The notes below the pieces were generated by a model. The model searched no databases and was not told the DNA's origin. It saw only the letters and a list, made by a program, of their open reading frames with translations. Below, in pieces: positions 42,493 through 51,624 of a stretch of DNA of 64,000 nucleotides (position 1 is its first letter; each line of letters starts with the position of its first letter). The DNA comes from JANYHH01 sp965249745 (GTDB taxonomy: Bacteria > Deinococcota > Deinococci > Deinococcales > JAAFIG01): positions 3,658,001 through 3,722,000 of the forward strand of contig OZ252252.1 of assembly GCA_965249745.1 (NCBI GenBank). The letters are read 5' to 3'. The position numbers were made by a program, and so were the translations under genes.

Positions 42493-43623
42493 TTACTTGC
42501 GCCAAACCACGCGATTAATGTAATCCGTGTAACTTAGAATAAGCCGCACGACTTTTTCAGAAACATTAGGCCTAGTGTAATCAACAACAGATTGGAAGTT
42601 GCGTATTCCTCGGGACTGCCGCTCAAGCAATGCCAGTCCCTGCAAAATTCTTTGTGGCTCCAGTCCAACCATCATTACACTTGCTTCCTCCATAGCTTCC
42701 GGACGCTCATGGGATTCTCTAATATTCAGGGCAGGAAAATTTAGGATTGAGGATTCTTCAGATATTGTACCAGAGTCTGATAGCACTGCTTTTGCGTCTA
42801 CTTGCAATTTTACATAATCTGAGAAACCCAAGGGTTTCAAAAGCTCAATTCGATCATCGAACTTCAAGCCTTGAGCGTCTATACGTTTTTGAGTACGTGG
42901 GTGAGTGGAAACAATAATCCGCTTACTATATTGCTCCGCAATAGTATTAAGGCTCTCATGTAATTTTTTAAGGTTCACTTCTGAATCAACGTTTTCTTCA
43001 CGGTGCATACTGACAACAAAATAATCCTGGGATTGTAGGTTATGGCGCTCAAGGACACTACTAGCTTCAATTTTGCTACGGTAGTGATTGAGTACTTCGA
43101 ACATTGGGCTACCTGTTTTAATGATTCGGTCTGGCTGTAGACCTTCACGCAATAAATACTCGCGTGCAATACTCGAGTAGGTCAAATTAACGTCGGCTAT
43201 ATGATCTACAATTCGTCGATTCGTTTCTTCAGGTACGCGTTGATCAAAACATCTGTTGCCCGCTTCCATATGAAAAATGGGGATTTTACGTCGCTTGGCG
43301 GGAATGGCTGCCAAGCAACTGTTGGTATCACCCAGAATCAGCAAGGCTTCAGGCTGTTCTTGCTCTAGTATTGCATCGACTTTAATAATCACTTTCCCAA
43401 TAGTTTCAGCCGCTGTATTACCAGCCGCTTCTAGAAAATGATCGGGTTTACGAATTCCAAGATCATCAAAAAAAATCTCATTAAGCTCATAATCATAATT
43501 CTGACCAGTATGAACTAAAACATGATTGATAGTTTGATCTAACACCGCCATGACTCGGGACAGTCGAATAATTTCTGGACGTGTACCCACAATGGTCATT
43601 ACTTTCATTGGTGAATATTTCAC
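42493..43623 (-). CDS. capG: UDP-GlcNAc 2-epimerase family, UDP-L-FucNAc synthase CapG/WbjD/FnlC
   Basis: WecB-fold enzyme of 376 residues: VMTIVGTRPEIIRLSRVM at the start, VHTGQNYDYELNEIFFDDLGI, FHMEAGNRCFDQRVPEETNRR and SDSGTISEESS with the nucleotide-binding residues. Position after capE-like and capF-like genes identifies it as the last step of UDP-L-FucNAc synthesis rather than plain WecB. GTG 43623 overlaps the capF stop; ATG 43608 is the alternative start used by most family members. Confidence 0.88.
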   Translation of the reverse strand: MKYSPMKVMTIVGTRPEIIRLSRVMAVLDQTINHVLVHTGQNYDYELNEIFFDDLGIRKPDHFLEAAGNTAAETIGKVIIKVDAILEQEQPEALLILGDTNSCLAAIPAKRRKIPIFHMEAGNRCFDQRVPEETNRRIVDHIADVNLTYSSIAREYLLREGLQPDRIIKTGSPMFEVLNHYRSKIEASSVLERHNLQSQDYFVVSMHREENVDSEVNLKKLHESLNTIAEQYSKRIIVSTHPRTQKRIDAQGLKFDDRIELLKPLGFSDYVKLQVDAKAVLSDSGTISEESSILNFPALNIRESHERPEAMEEASVMMVGLEPQRILQGLALLERQSRGIRNFQSVVDYTRPNVSEKVVRLILSYTDYINRVVWRK

Positions 43624-44723
43624 ACTAAATCCGTAACTGTATCAGGCATTTCAGGTCTATAGAATTCATGTGCCCAAAATAAAGTTATTAATTCACTCGA
43701 ACCAGTATTTGTGATATTATGTGTATGTAGCGTTGGAATATCTACGTAACAAGGTTGATCGCTCGATACATTGAAGTTTTCTATTTTTGAGTCTAATACT
43801 CTTCTGACTTGAATTTTAGCTTCACCAGATATTACTAGAAAACGCTCAATTTTGCGGATGTGAAAGTGGTTTCCTCGAGTGATGCCCGGTTTTGTCGTTG
43901 ATAAAAAAGTCTGGCCACCATTCAATGTTTTCACCGCCTCGAACAAGGATCCGCGCAAATCTGCATGAGGAGTTAGCAAACGCGGAAAAATATTTGGATA
44001 TAAGTAAGAGCGATAAGTATTAAACAAATCACAGTCGAAGTCATTGCGTACATCTGGAATTATATGGTTCCTGTATAAATCGTGAAAACCTCTTATCATT
44101 TCAAGGAGTCCTAAAACACTGACTTTTTGCCCTTGTAGTCGCACATCACCGCCATGCTTATGGAGTACTAAATCCCAAAAAGTTTGACTTACAGTTTGTG
44201 CATGAATCTGCTCTAGCTGTATGTCTTGATGTACCGTGGGAGTCTCACCAAAAGCTACTTGATAACAAAATGTTGATACGACCGAATTATAAAAAGGTTT
44301 GCCAGATTCACCAAAAACATTAGGCAAAATCAGATTTGTGAACAGACTACCAGAGCGTAACGCCCAATCCTTAAATAACAGTGCACACTCCCGTTTGCTT
44401 CGACCATAAACGGTATCACGATCAGCATGGATTGAATTTGCAAAAACCACGTGTGGTGTATGTTGATGCATATCCAGCACATTAATCAGCGCTTGTGTTA
44501 GGAAAAAATTAGTTTTAGCAACTTCCGCATCTGAACCGCGATTCATCCCAGCACAATGGAAAATTATATCGCACTGGGAGACAAGTTGCTCAAGTGCAAC
44601 GGAATCGTCGAAAACCTTTCGGTCAGCCAGCAACACCGAAACTTCTGGCAGCGTTCTCAAGAAAACAGCCGTGTGCCAACCCAATAAGCCTTGAGCACCC
44701 GTAATCCCAATCGTAAGACTCAT
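43620..44723 (-). CDS. capF: UDP-2-acetamido-2,6-dideoxy-hexulose reductase CapF/WbjC/FnlB
   Basis: Two-domain enzyme of 367 residues. The N-terminal SDR has GITGAQGLLGWHTAVFL (about 5-21) and VYGRSKREC with Tyr-x3-Lys; the C-terminal cupin (about 255-360) has GITRGNHFHIRKIERFLV with metal-binding His residues, the diagnostic fusion of CapF. It epimerises at C3 and reduces C4 of the sugar made by CapE. Starts 1 bp after the capE stop on the same transcript. Confidence 0.93.
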   Translation of the reverse strand: MSLTIGITGAQGLLGWHTAVFLRTLPEVSVLLADRKVFDDSVALEQLVSQCDIIFHCAGMNRGSDAEVAKTNFFLTQALINVLDMHQHTPHVVFANSIHADRDTVYGRSKRECALLFKDWALRSGSLFTNLILPNVFGESGKPFYNSVVSTFCYQVAFGETPTVHQDIQLEQIHAQTVSQTFWDLVLHKHGGDVRLQGQKVSVLGLLEMIRGFHDLYRNHIIPDVRNDFDCDLFNTYRSYLYPNIFPRLLTPHADLRGSLFEAVKTLNGGQTFLSTTKPGITRGNHFHIRKIERFLVISGEAKIQVRRVLDSKIENFNVSSDQPCYVDIPTLHTHNITNTGSSELITLFWAHEFYRPEMPDTVTDLV

Positions 44724-45734
44724 TCAAACCATCCCCAACTCAGCGCGCATCTCTGGTAAAGTCAGAAGCAAATCCTTCACCTGTTCTACGGATAGCTGAT
44801 GGGTATTATGAGAGTGATAATCCTCTAGCGTGTTTTGTGCAACCTCACCTTCGGTGAAAAATTTTCCATAATTCAAGTCTCTATCATCCATACGGATTCT
44901 GAAATAGTCACCCATATCTTCCGATTTGTGTAACTCCTCAGAAGTTGCTAAGGTTTCATACGTTTTCTCACCGTGTCTCACTCCGATTAAATTTACAGGA
45001 TTGGACGCGTTGAAAAGCTGCTTCAAAGCCTCAACCAAAGCAGCAACTGAACACGCCGGAGCCTTACGAATAAAAATATCGCCTTGATTTGCGTTTTCAA
45101 AAGCATGAGAGACAAGTTCAATAGCCGTATGCAATGAAAGTAAGAAGCGAGTCATTCCTGGATTAGTAACAGTTAAAGGTTTTCCCGATTTAATTTGTTG
45201 AATAAACAACGGGATGACTGAGCCTCTCGAGTACATTACATTTCCATAACGCACTATACTAATCACTGTTTGATTGCTTTTAGAGTGCCGTGAAGTTGAA
45301 ATCGCTATTTTCTCCATTAATGCTTTTGTCATCCCCATAGCATTAATAGGATAAACAGCTTTATCGGTACTCAAACAAACGAGTTTTTGAACATCGCAAC
45401 GAACGGCACTTTCAATAACATTCTGACTACCAATTACATTAGTCGAAACTGCTTGCATTGGAAAGAATTCGCAAGATGGTACTTGTTTAAGAGCCGCCGC
45501 ATGAAAAACAAGATTTACTCCACGCATAGCCTGATCAATACTTGACAAATCTCGAACATCGCCTATATAAAATTTTACTCTGGTGTCTGCAATCTCTGTT
45601 CGCATAGTTTCCTGCTTTAGCTCATCTCTAGAAAAAATCCGAACTTCTTCTACATCCTCATTTAATAAACGCAAAAGCATTTGTTTACCAAATGAACCTG
45701 TACCGCCTGTGATAAGTATACATTTATTTTGCAT
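44724..45734 (-). CDS. capE: UDP-GlcNAc 4,6-dehydratase/5-epimerase CapE/WbjB/FnlA
   Basis: Soluble extended SDR of 336 residues: ILITGGTGSFGKQMLLRLL (about 6-24), FHAAALKQVPSCEFFPMQAVSTNVIG, and CLSTDKAVYPINAMGMTKALMEK with Met in place of the usual catalytic Tyr, characteristic of inverting 4,6-dehydratases. First enzyme of UDP-L-FucNAc synthesis from UDP-GlcNAc. Its 5' end overlaps the 3' end of the upstream glycosyltransferase gene by 11 bp. This gene trio is complete. Confidence 0.93.
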   Translation of the reverse strand: MQNKCILITGGTGSFGKQMLLRLLNEDVEEVRIFSRDELKQETMRTEIADTRVKFYIGDVRDLSSIDQAMRGVNLVFHAAALKQVPSCEFFPMQAVSTNVIGSQNVIESAVRCDVQKLVCLSTDKAVYPINAMGMTKALMEKIAISTSRHSKSNQTVISIVRYGNVMYSRGSVIPLFIQQIKSGKPLTVTNPGMTRFLLSLHTAIELVSHAFENANQGDIFIRKAPACSVAALVEALKQLFNASNPVNLIGVRHGEKTYETLATSEELHKSEDMGDYFRIRMDDRDLNYGKFFTEGEVAQNTLEDYHSHNTHQLSVEQVKDLLLTLPEMRAELGMV

Positions 45735-46464
45735 AAGAGAACCTCTTTATATGCCAAGATGTTAATCGAGTTAATAGATGATACGCTAAAAATATACGCA
45801 TTTGAAAAATTTTTCGAATTCCAAATCTTTTAAGTGGAGAAGCATTAGAATCATGCCTTCTATATTTTATCAATTTGTCTTTAAAAAACTTTGTTTCGCC
45901 AAAACATTCGGAAATTAGTCCAAGCCAAGTATCATGCGAATGCAATCCTGGCGGAAACGGAAGTGCTACATCCAAAATTTCTCGCCGAAATACCATGCAG
46001 CAACCCAAAAAAGTATTTTTAACGAAGTTTTTTGCAAACCCAGATCCACTATTCATCTTGGAAAAAAATGATTCCGAAATTGTAGTACCATCTTTATCTA
46101 TAATTTCAGCGTCTGAAATTAGGCAGAAAGTCTTTGGATTGCGATCCAAATAATCAATAGTTTTTTCGATTTTATTGGATGCCCAAACATCATCTTGATC
46201 ACAAAGAAAGATTAGGTCTCCCAAACATTCGCGTAGCGCATTTGAAAAATTCTCAATGTGTCCCAAGTTAGTTGTGTTGAAAAATATTTTCACTCTACTA
46301 TCATTTTTCTCGACTTCTCTAAGTATATCACAGGTTTTATCGCTAGATGCATCATCCATTATAATCAATTCTCCGCCGTCTAACATTTGACAAAGTATAG
46401 ATTCTAGTTGATCTGCTAAGTATTTTTCACCATTATACGTAGTCATACAAATTGAGTATCTCAC
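45724..46464 (-). CDS. Family 2 glycosyltransferase
   Basis: GT-A fold enzyme of 246 residues: SICMTTYNGEKYLADQLESIL at the start, ELIIMDDASSDKTCDIL, LIFLCDQDDVWASNKI (DxD-type metal motif) and a typical HDTWLGLISECFG catalytic region. It resembles rhamnosyl- or other O-antigen glycosyltransferases that work on the cytoplasmic side of the inner membrane. It precedes capE. Donor and acceptor sugars not readable. Confidence 0.88.
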   Translation of the reverse strand: MRYSICMTTYNGEKYLADQLESILCQMLDGGELIIMDDASSDKTCDILREVEKNDSRVKIFFNTTNLGHIENFSNALRECLGDLIFLCDQDDVWASNKIEKTIDYLDRNPKTFCLISDAEIIDKDGTTISESFFSKMNSGSGFAKNFVKNTFLGCCMVFRREILDVALPFPPGLHSHDTWLGLISECFGETKFFKDKLIKYRRHDSNASPLKRFGIRKIFQMRIFLAYHLLTRLTSWHIKRFSYAK

Positions 46465-46498
46465 ATCAACCTCCAGTAAACATTGAGACTTCTAACTT

Positions 46499-47581
46499 CT
46501 ATTTTAACCCACTACTCAACTCTATTTCTCGTGAAGGAGAGTACGAACTCAGAATGAGTAAAAAATAAACTGGCAAGTAATATCGATAATTAATTGTAGG
46601 ATTAATTGTAAAAACTATACAATATATTAAAAGGGTTAGTGTTAAAAAATGCTTCTTATAAAAAATTTGTTTATAAAATGCTATTATTATAACTATTAGC
46701 ATGGCAATTTGATGGAATATCTGTATCCTGTTATAAAAATCAATGTCATTTGATAAGTTAAAAGTGTCTTGGATTCTTGAAAGGTTTCCAATTAAATTAA
46801 AAAAAAGTTTAATTGGAAAAGCTAGAAAATAAAAACCTTGAGATTGGAGTCGGTTAAGTGAGGGTAGTAAGGAATTTAAAGCTGAGTATTGGCTAGTTAC
46901 ATAATCTTGATTTTCATCTACCAAGTTAGATATATTTGATGAAAAAAGGACTAAAGAAAGGGAGGCTGTTAACAAAATTATAACCGTAAAGTATGTCATC
47001 TTGATTCTGTTCAGGAATCCGAAGTTAAAATATGCTAAAACTACCAAACAAACAAGCAATTGCTGCCATCTTGCAAAAATTGAAAAAAAGATTGCTACTA
47101 TTATAGATAATAATGATCGTTTTTTTGTATAATAGATTAAAAAACCAATCCCAAGTATTGAAAAGATTTCTTTGTTCACTGTCAGTACGCTAAAAGTTAC
47201 CAAAGGATTAAATATTATAAAAATCATAATGGGAATTTTACTAACTTTTAGTTTAACTATCACTAAAATTAGAAATCCAAGAAATAAAAGTAAATTAAAG
47301 AGAAATATATAAAAATAATTGTAATCGAAAATCCAAAGTGTCGCTGTAGGTCCCAAAAAATTTCCACCTAGCCTTATAAAACTTTCTAAACGTAAATCCC
47401 CAGTCTCTTCCAATGACTTTGCTACCTGTATGTAAGTAAGTGAATCTGCACCGACCCGTTCATTTGTAACACCCGTAAAGGCTGGTTCTACAAAATTAAA
47501 AAAGATTATAAACATGAATACTACATATGCTCCAAGTAAAGTTGAGAATATAATGTTTTCTAAGATTTTGATATTTTTCAT
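46499..47581 (-). CDS. Polytopic membrane protein, EpsG/Wzy-like
   Basis: Protein of 360 residues with about nine or ten hydrophobic helices and few charged loops; GADSLTYIQVAKSLEETGDLR near 42-62 and a central periplasmic loop resemble EpsG-type or Wzy polymerases. Extremely A+T-rich codon use. It may be the repeat-unit polymerase, with the ligase-like protein at 38.9 kb doing transfer, or the reverse. Identity is by topology and context only. Confidence 0.65.
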   Translation of the reverse strand: MKNIKILENIIFSTLLGAYVVFMFIIFFNFVEPAFTGVTNERVGADSLTYIQVAKSLEETGDLRLESFIRLGGNFLGPTATLWIFDYNYFYIFLFNLLLFLGFLILVIVKLKVSKIPIMIFIIFNPLVTFSVLTVNKEIFSILGIGFLIYYTKKRSLLSIIVAIFFSIFARWQQLLVCLVVLAYFNFGFLNRIKMTYFTVIILLTASLSLVLFSSNISNLVDENQDYVTSQYSALNSLLPSLNRLQSQGFYFLAFPIKLFFNLIGNLSRIQDTFNLSNDIDFYNRIQIFHQIAMLIVIIIAFYKQIFYKKHFLTLTLLIYCIVFTINPTINYRYYLPVYFLLILSSYSPSREIELSSGLK

Positions 47582-47612
47582 AGTTTACTTTTACAGAATT
47601 AACTGATTATTA

Positions 47613-48785
47613 TTAAGAAAATATATAAATTGTATAAGGTACAATGAGTATTGTGCTAAGCCAAAAATGAAAGTTAGTATGAGGACTAGATTCCATTTTG
47701 AGCGCTGAAGTAGAAACTAGAAAGTAATTTATGACAAAAACACTTGAAAATGCAATTACATCTATTTTTACGAAAATAAAGAGGATTATTGAAAAAGCGG
47801 AGGACAAAATTATGATTCCTAGAATGATTATACTTTTACCGCCGATTTCTATAGTTTTTTGTGCAAAGTTATATAGACAAAATGATATACTTCCCAAACT
47901 TAGCAGTATTGAATCGCGATTCGTAATTCCGAGAGTTTTACCAGTAAAAAACACTAATACCCCGCACAGAATAAAGACAAGGTAATTTTGTAAGTTTGAA
48001 GTCAGAAAAGTAATATCTTTTGTATTTTTATATACCCTAAGCATTCTCGGTGCTGCTTCCACTAGAATTATACCGCATAAGGTAGTACCAATTAAAAAAC
48101 CATAGCGATTAAATATTATTAAATCAGCCTGGTATGAGTTTGTAAGATCAAAACCGGATTGCACATAGTTTGTGGGTAATTGCACGAAAAATGATAAGAA
48201 TGCGAAAGGTATTCCATAAAGAAACCAGATTTTAGTTTTCATTTGGTTTATTGAGGTAGACCTTGGCAATATAAAATATTGAAAAATTGCAAAACTTCTA
48301 CTAAAACTCAATATAATAAAAACAAATGGTACAATATACTTTTCTGAAATGAAAAATAATGATAATAAAACTAATGACACTTCTACAATTATTTTTTGTA
48401 TATTTATTTTAATGTTTTCAGATATTTTTTCTAATATAACCAGCTTATTTACATGAAATCTAAAGAGGATTTCCGCAGTAGAGTAAGGCATTAGTACCCA
48501 GTAGTTACCTAACTGATGAAAGGAAAGCGAGACAGCGAAAGCCATTAGTGGGGTTAAGATTAAAATTAATCTGACAAAGTAGTAATCAAAATCAAAGTTT
48601 TGAAATTTTATATAAATTTGCTCCACAAAAACTGCAATAATATTTATACTGATTAGAGCTAACGAGTATTTGATCAACAATTCAGCAGCTAATTTTGAGG
48701 AAATAAAATGACTAGCTATTATTGGATATAGGTAAAAGCTCATTGCAGATAAAAACCGCAGTACTCCTGGGTAGTATTTATACAT
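47613..48785 (-). CDS. Wzx-type polysaccharide flippase (MATE/MOP fold)
   Basis: Protein of 390 residues, nearly all hydrophobic, with about ten to twelve helices and no soluble domain. The pattern of paired helices and position at the head of an O-antigen operon point to the lipid-linked repeat-unit flippase; sequence motifs of the family are weak. The first gene of the island operon; A+T-rich DNA upstream (48786-48930) should hold the promoter but no clean -35/-10 pair stands out. Confidence 0.65.
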   Translation of the reverse strand: MYKYYPGVLRFLSAMSFYLYPIIASHFISSKLAAELLIKYSLALISINIIAVFVEQIYIKFQNFDFDYYFVRLILILTPLMAFAVSLSFHQLGNYWVLMPYSTAEILFRFHVNKLVILEKISENIKINIQKIIVEVSLVLLSLFFISEKYIVPFVFIILSFSRSFAIFQYFILPRSTSINQMKTKIWFLYGIPFAFLSFFVQLPTNYVQSGFDLTNSYQADLIIFNRYGFLIGTTLCGIILVEAAPRMLRVYKNTKDITFLTSNLQNYLVFILCGVLVFFTGKTLGITNRDSILLSLGSISFCLYNFAQKTIEIGGKSIIILGIIILSSAFSIILFIFVKIDVIAFSSVFVINYFLVSTSALKMESSPHTNFHFWLSTILIVPYTIYIFS

Positions 48786-49023
48786 TAGGGTTTGAAGTTT
48801 GGGTTTCTACTATTCAAAAATATAGTCGCGTGAGTAGTTGAATAATACTTCGAATTTATTAAAATATCTATAATTAAATCGGTCAGCCCCTAGTTTTCAT
48901 TCATCTATTATACTACTTTTTACAGATCTTGAGTATAGTCTTTCCTTGCAATTAAAGCGCTATTGTCATCCCTAGCAATACCGTCATCCACTAGTCCTGC
49001 CTTGACGATCAAATCATTACCAG

Positions 49024-49356
49024 TCATGGTATTTCGTAATCAACCCATTCACATCTACCCCAATGTGCCGTCCAATCTCGAGGTGGCGCTCCCCACTGCC
49101 GCCTGACAGCATTAATAACACGAACTCCAAGAGTGACTAGTGACTCTCCCGTTGATCGCTGCCATCTGTTGCGAAGCGTACCATCCATCGCATGAGTTGG
49201 TAAACTGCTCATTTTGATTCGCTTAGGTACTGATCGCTGTCGCACGTTTGTCTCGGAGGAGTTCACTTCCAATGACGTGTGTTTATCGCGGCAGCACGTG
49301 TCAGGGCAATTCAGAAAGCGGGCTGTCATGATGCGGTCGTAGGGTTCAATTCGCAC
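49024..49356 (-). pseudogene. Possible remnant of an F5/8 type C (discoidin) domain
   Basis: Open frame of 110 residues. From about residue 30 the pattern VNSSETNVRQR..., SSLPTHAMDGTLRNRWQ and SLVTLGVRVINAVRRQWGAP...DYEIP resembles the discoidin pattern (SS..AVDGxxxTRW...VDLGxxxxINxVxLxW...DYxIx) but with gaps, and no signal peptide or rest of protein. I read it as a decayed fragment left at the island edge. Coding capacity is doubtful. The stretch 48786-49023 holds no gene. Confidence 0.3.
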
Positions 49357-50570
49357 TGCGTCTTGAGGTACTGCTCTCCGAGGCGATCAATCCGACTCCG
49401 GCGTTGTCGCTCGCAGTGACGCATTTCGGGGCGGATGCGGGCGTGATGATTACAGCGTCGCATAACCTGGCGGCGTACAACGGGTACAAGTTGAAGGGCG
49501 CGTATGGGGGCATCGCCACGCCTGAGTTGCTGGCAATGGTGGAAGCAGAACTCGAGCGGGTGGGTAGGAAGGCGGATTCAACAGCGGGAACGCTGTCCAC
49601 TTTCGACATCGGGGAAATGTACTTTCGGCAACTCGAGCGCATCCTCGATCTCAAGGCGTTGAGACAGTACACGGGGCGTTGGTATTTCGATGCGATGGGC
49701 GGCGCGGGCGCGGGCTGGCTCACGGCGTTCGCACGTTGGGCGAAGTTACCGCTCGAGGTCGTGGAGATCAGGCACCCGGCGCATCCGCTGTTTTACGGTG
49801 CAAACCCGGAGCCGATAGATAAGAACCTCGAGCCGCTGATGACGGCGCTCGCCACGGAGTCTGGACTGACCTTTGGCGTGGCGACCGATGGTGACGCGGA
49901 TCGCGTTGGCGCGGTTGTGGCGGGCGGTGCGTTCTTCAACTCGCATCAGATCTTCGCGGTGCTGCTGGCGCATCTGGCGCGCAAGGGCTTGCGCGGGCGG
50001 GTCGTGAAGACCGTTTCGACCTCGAGCCTCGTGGGGTTGCTGGCAGAGCGACTCGGTTTCGAGGTCGTGGAGACACCCGTGGGCTTCAAGTACATCACGA
50101 ACGCATTTCTCGAGGGGCAGATGGACGAAAGCAAAGCCGTGCTGATCGGGGGCGAGGAATCCGGTGGTCTCGCGGTCATGGGTCACGTGCCGGAGCGCGA
50201 TGGGCTGCTGAACTCCTTGTTGCTCTTGGAGGCAGTCGTCACGACCGGGCAATCGCTCGAGGCGCAGTTCGCAGCAATTGAGTCGCAACTCGGCGTGACC
50301 CATGCGTATGATCGCATTGATTTGGAGTTGGACGGGGACGTTGATAAGAGCGCGTTTTTGGAACGTATGCTTGCCGTCTCGAGCGTCGCGGGACGCAGTG
50401 TGGCGAGAGTCAACACCTTGGATGGGGTGAAGCTCGAGTTTGAAGGTTTTGGCTGGTTGATGTTTCGCGCCAGCGGTACAGAACCGATGCTGCGGGTCTA
50501 CTGCGAGGCTGAGACGGCTGAAGATGTGACCGCCATCCTCGAGGCAGCGCGAGTGCTTGTTACAGCTTGA
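49332..50570 (+). pseudogene. 5'-truncated phosphoglucomutase/phosphomannomutase
   Basis: Alpha-D-phosphohexomutase open from 49332 (after TGA at 49329) with no ATG or GTG start. Recognisable homology begins near 49362 with LEVLLSEAINPTPALSLAV, then the active-site serine loop GVMITASHNLAAYNGYK, the metal loop ATDGDADRVG, GEESGGLAVMGHVPERDG and the C-terminal phosphate loop FRASGTEPMLRVY. About 80-90 N-terminal residues usual for the family are missing. The first possible start, TTG 49404, lies 14 codons before the catalytic Ser. The rest is intact, so the loss looks recent and coincides with the island border. Confidence 0.8.
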
Positions 50571-51624
50571 CGACGCTGCGATCACCCAGAAAGAACTGCA
50601 CGGTGTTGCGCCGCCCAGCCTCACCGATCACCTGTGCTTCCTCGCCTAGAATGCTCGAGTCCAAACGCTTCTCAGTCCCCTCGAGCCGCGCGCCCCCCAT
50701 CAGGATACTGTACTCCAGCTCAGCGTGTCGCACGATTGCGCCGTCTCCGATGCTGGTGTACGGCCCGACGTAACTGTCTTCGACGATCGCGCCAGTGGCG
50801 ATGGACACGGGCCCGCGTATCCTCGAGCGGCGCACGACCGCACCCTTGGCAATCTCGATCTCACCGACGAGTTCCGAATCTTCGACCGTTCCCTGCACGT
50901 CGTAGCGCAACCTCGAGAGGACAAGTCGGTTCGCGTCTAGTAAGTCGCTCGCGTTGCCAGTGTCTTTCCAGTACCCTCGCACCTCTTCGGCGTGAACGGT
51001 CGCACCGCTCTCCAAGAGTTGCTGGATCGCTTCGGTGATCTCCAACTCCCCTCGAGCGCTGGGTTTCAGGGTTGCGATGATTTTGTGAATTCTCGGGGAG
51101 AACACGTAGACGCCGACGAGGGCTAGGTCTGAGATGAATTCCTTTGGTTTTTCGACGAGTCGCGTGATGCGCCCCGTTTCGTCACGCACAGCGACACCGA
51201 AGCTCGAGGGGTTGGGAACTTTGGTCAGCAGAATGCAGGCTTCGATGCCGCCCTCGTTGAAGACCTCGAGCATGTGATTGATCCCGCCGTCCAGCAGGTT
51301 GTCGCCTAGATACATCACGAAAGGATCGTTTCCCAGGAAACCCTGCGAGATTTTCACGGCGTGCGCCAGTCCAGCGGGTTGGTCTTGCGGGATGAATGTG
51401 AAGACGCACCCAAACCTCGAGCCGTCCCCAAGATGCGCGCTGACTTCTGCCCCCGTCTCTGGGCTGATGACGACGCCAATATCGGTCACACCCGCGCGCA
51501 CGATGTCTTCGACAACGTAATCAATATTGGCTTTGTTAGCGATGGGCACGAGTTGTTTGGCTCTAGTGTGCGTCAGTGGGCGCAACCGAGTACCACGCCC
51601 ACCCGAGAGAATCAATCCCTTCAT
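50560..51624 (-). CDS. rmlA: Glucose-1-phosphate thymidylyltransferase, long form
   Basis: Protein of 354 residues making dTDP-glucose. N-terminal GLILSGGRGTRLRPLTHTRAKQLVPI (residues 3-28) is the classic RmlA signature; YLGDNLLDGG (metal Asp), GYWKDTGNASDLLDANR and a C-terminal left-handed helix with hexapeptide repeats (RIRGPVSIATGAIVEDSYVGPYTSIGDGA) match the StrD-type long form. It is followed by 11 bp of convergent overlap with the truncated hexomutase and is preceded by rmlB with ATGA overlap. Confidence 0.93.
   Translation of the reverse strand: MKGLILSGGRGTRLRPLTHTRAKQLVPIANKANIDYVVEDIVRAGVTDIGVVISPETGAEVSAHLGDGSRFGCVFTFIPQDQPAGLAHAVKISQGFLGNDPFVMYLGDNLLDGGINHMLEVFNEGGIEACILLTKVPNPSSFGVAVRDETGRITRLVEKPKEFISDLALVGVYVFSPRIHKIIATLKPSARGELEITEAIQQLLESGATVHAEEVRGYWKDTGNASDLLDANRLVLSRLRYDVQGTVEDSELVGEIEIAKGAVVRRSRIRGPVSIATGAIVEDSYVGPYTSIGDGAIVRHAELEYSILMGGARLEGTEKRLDSSILGEEAQVIGEAGRRNTVQFFLGDRSVVKL

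Larger units (their letters stand above)
38926..49020. other. Low-GC polysaccharide gene island
   Basis: From the end of the CapD-type gene to about 49.0 kb the DNA turns A+T-rich, with rare Deinococcus codons such as AAA, ATA and TTA common. CTCGAG falls to about seven copies in 10 kb against roughly one per 150-250 bp outside. All nine genes run on the minus strand and serve O-antigen-like glycan synthesis. Left and right ends were judged by composition only. No integrase or insertion sequence was seen. Confidence 0.85.

Noticed and set aside
49024..49356. Transposase remnant at the island edge
   Set aside because: I looked for DDE or helix-turn-helix motifs and terminal inverted repeats and found none; the discoidin-like reading fits slightly better.
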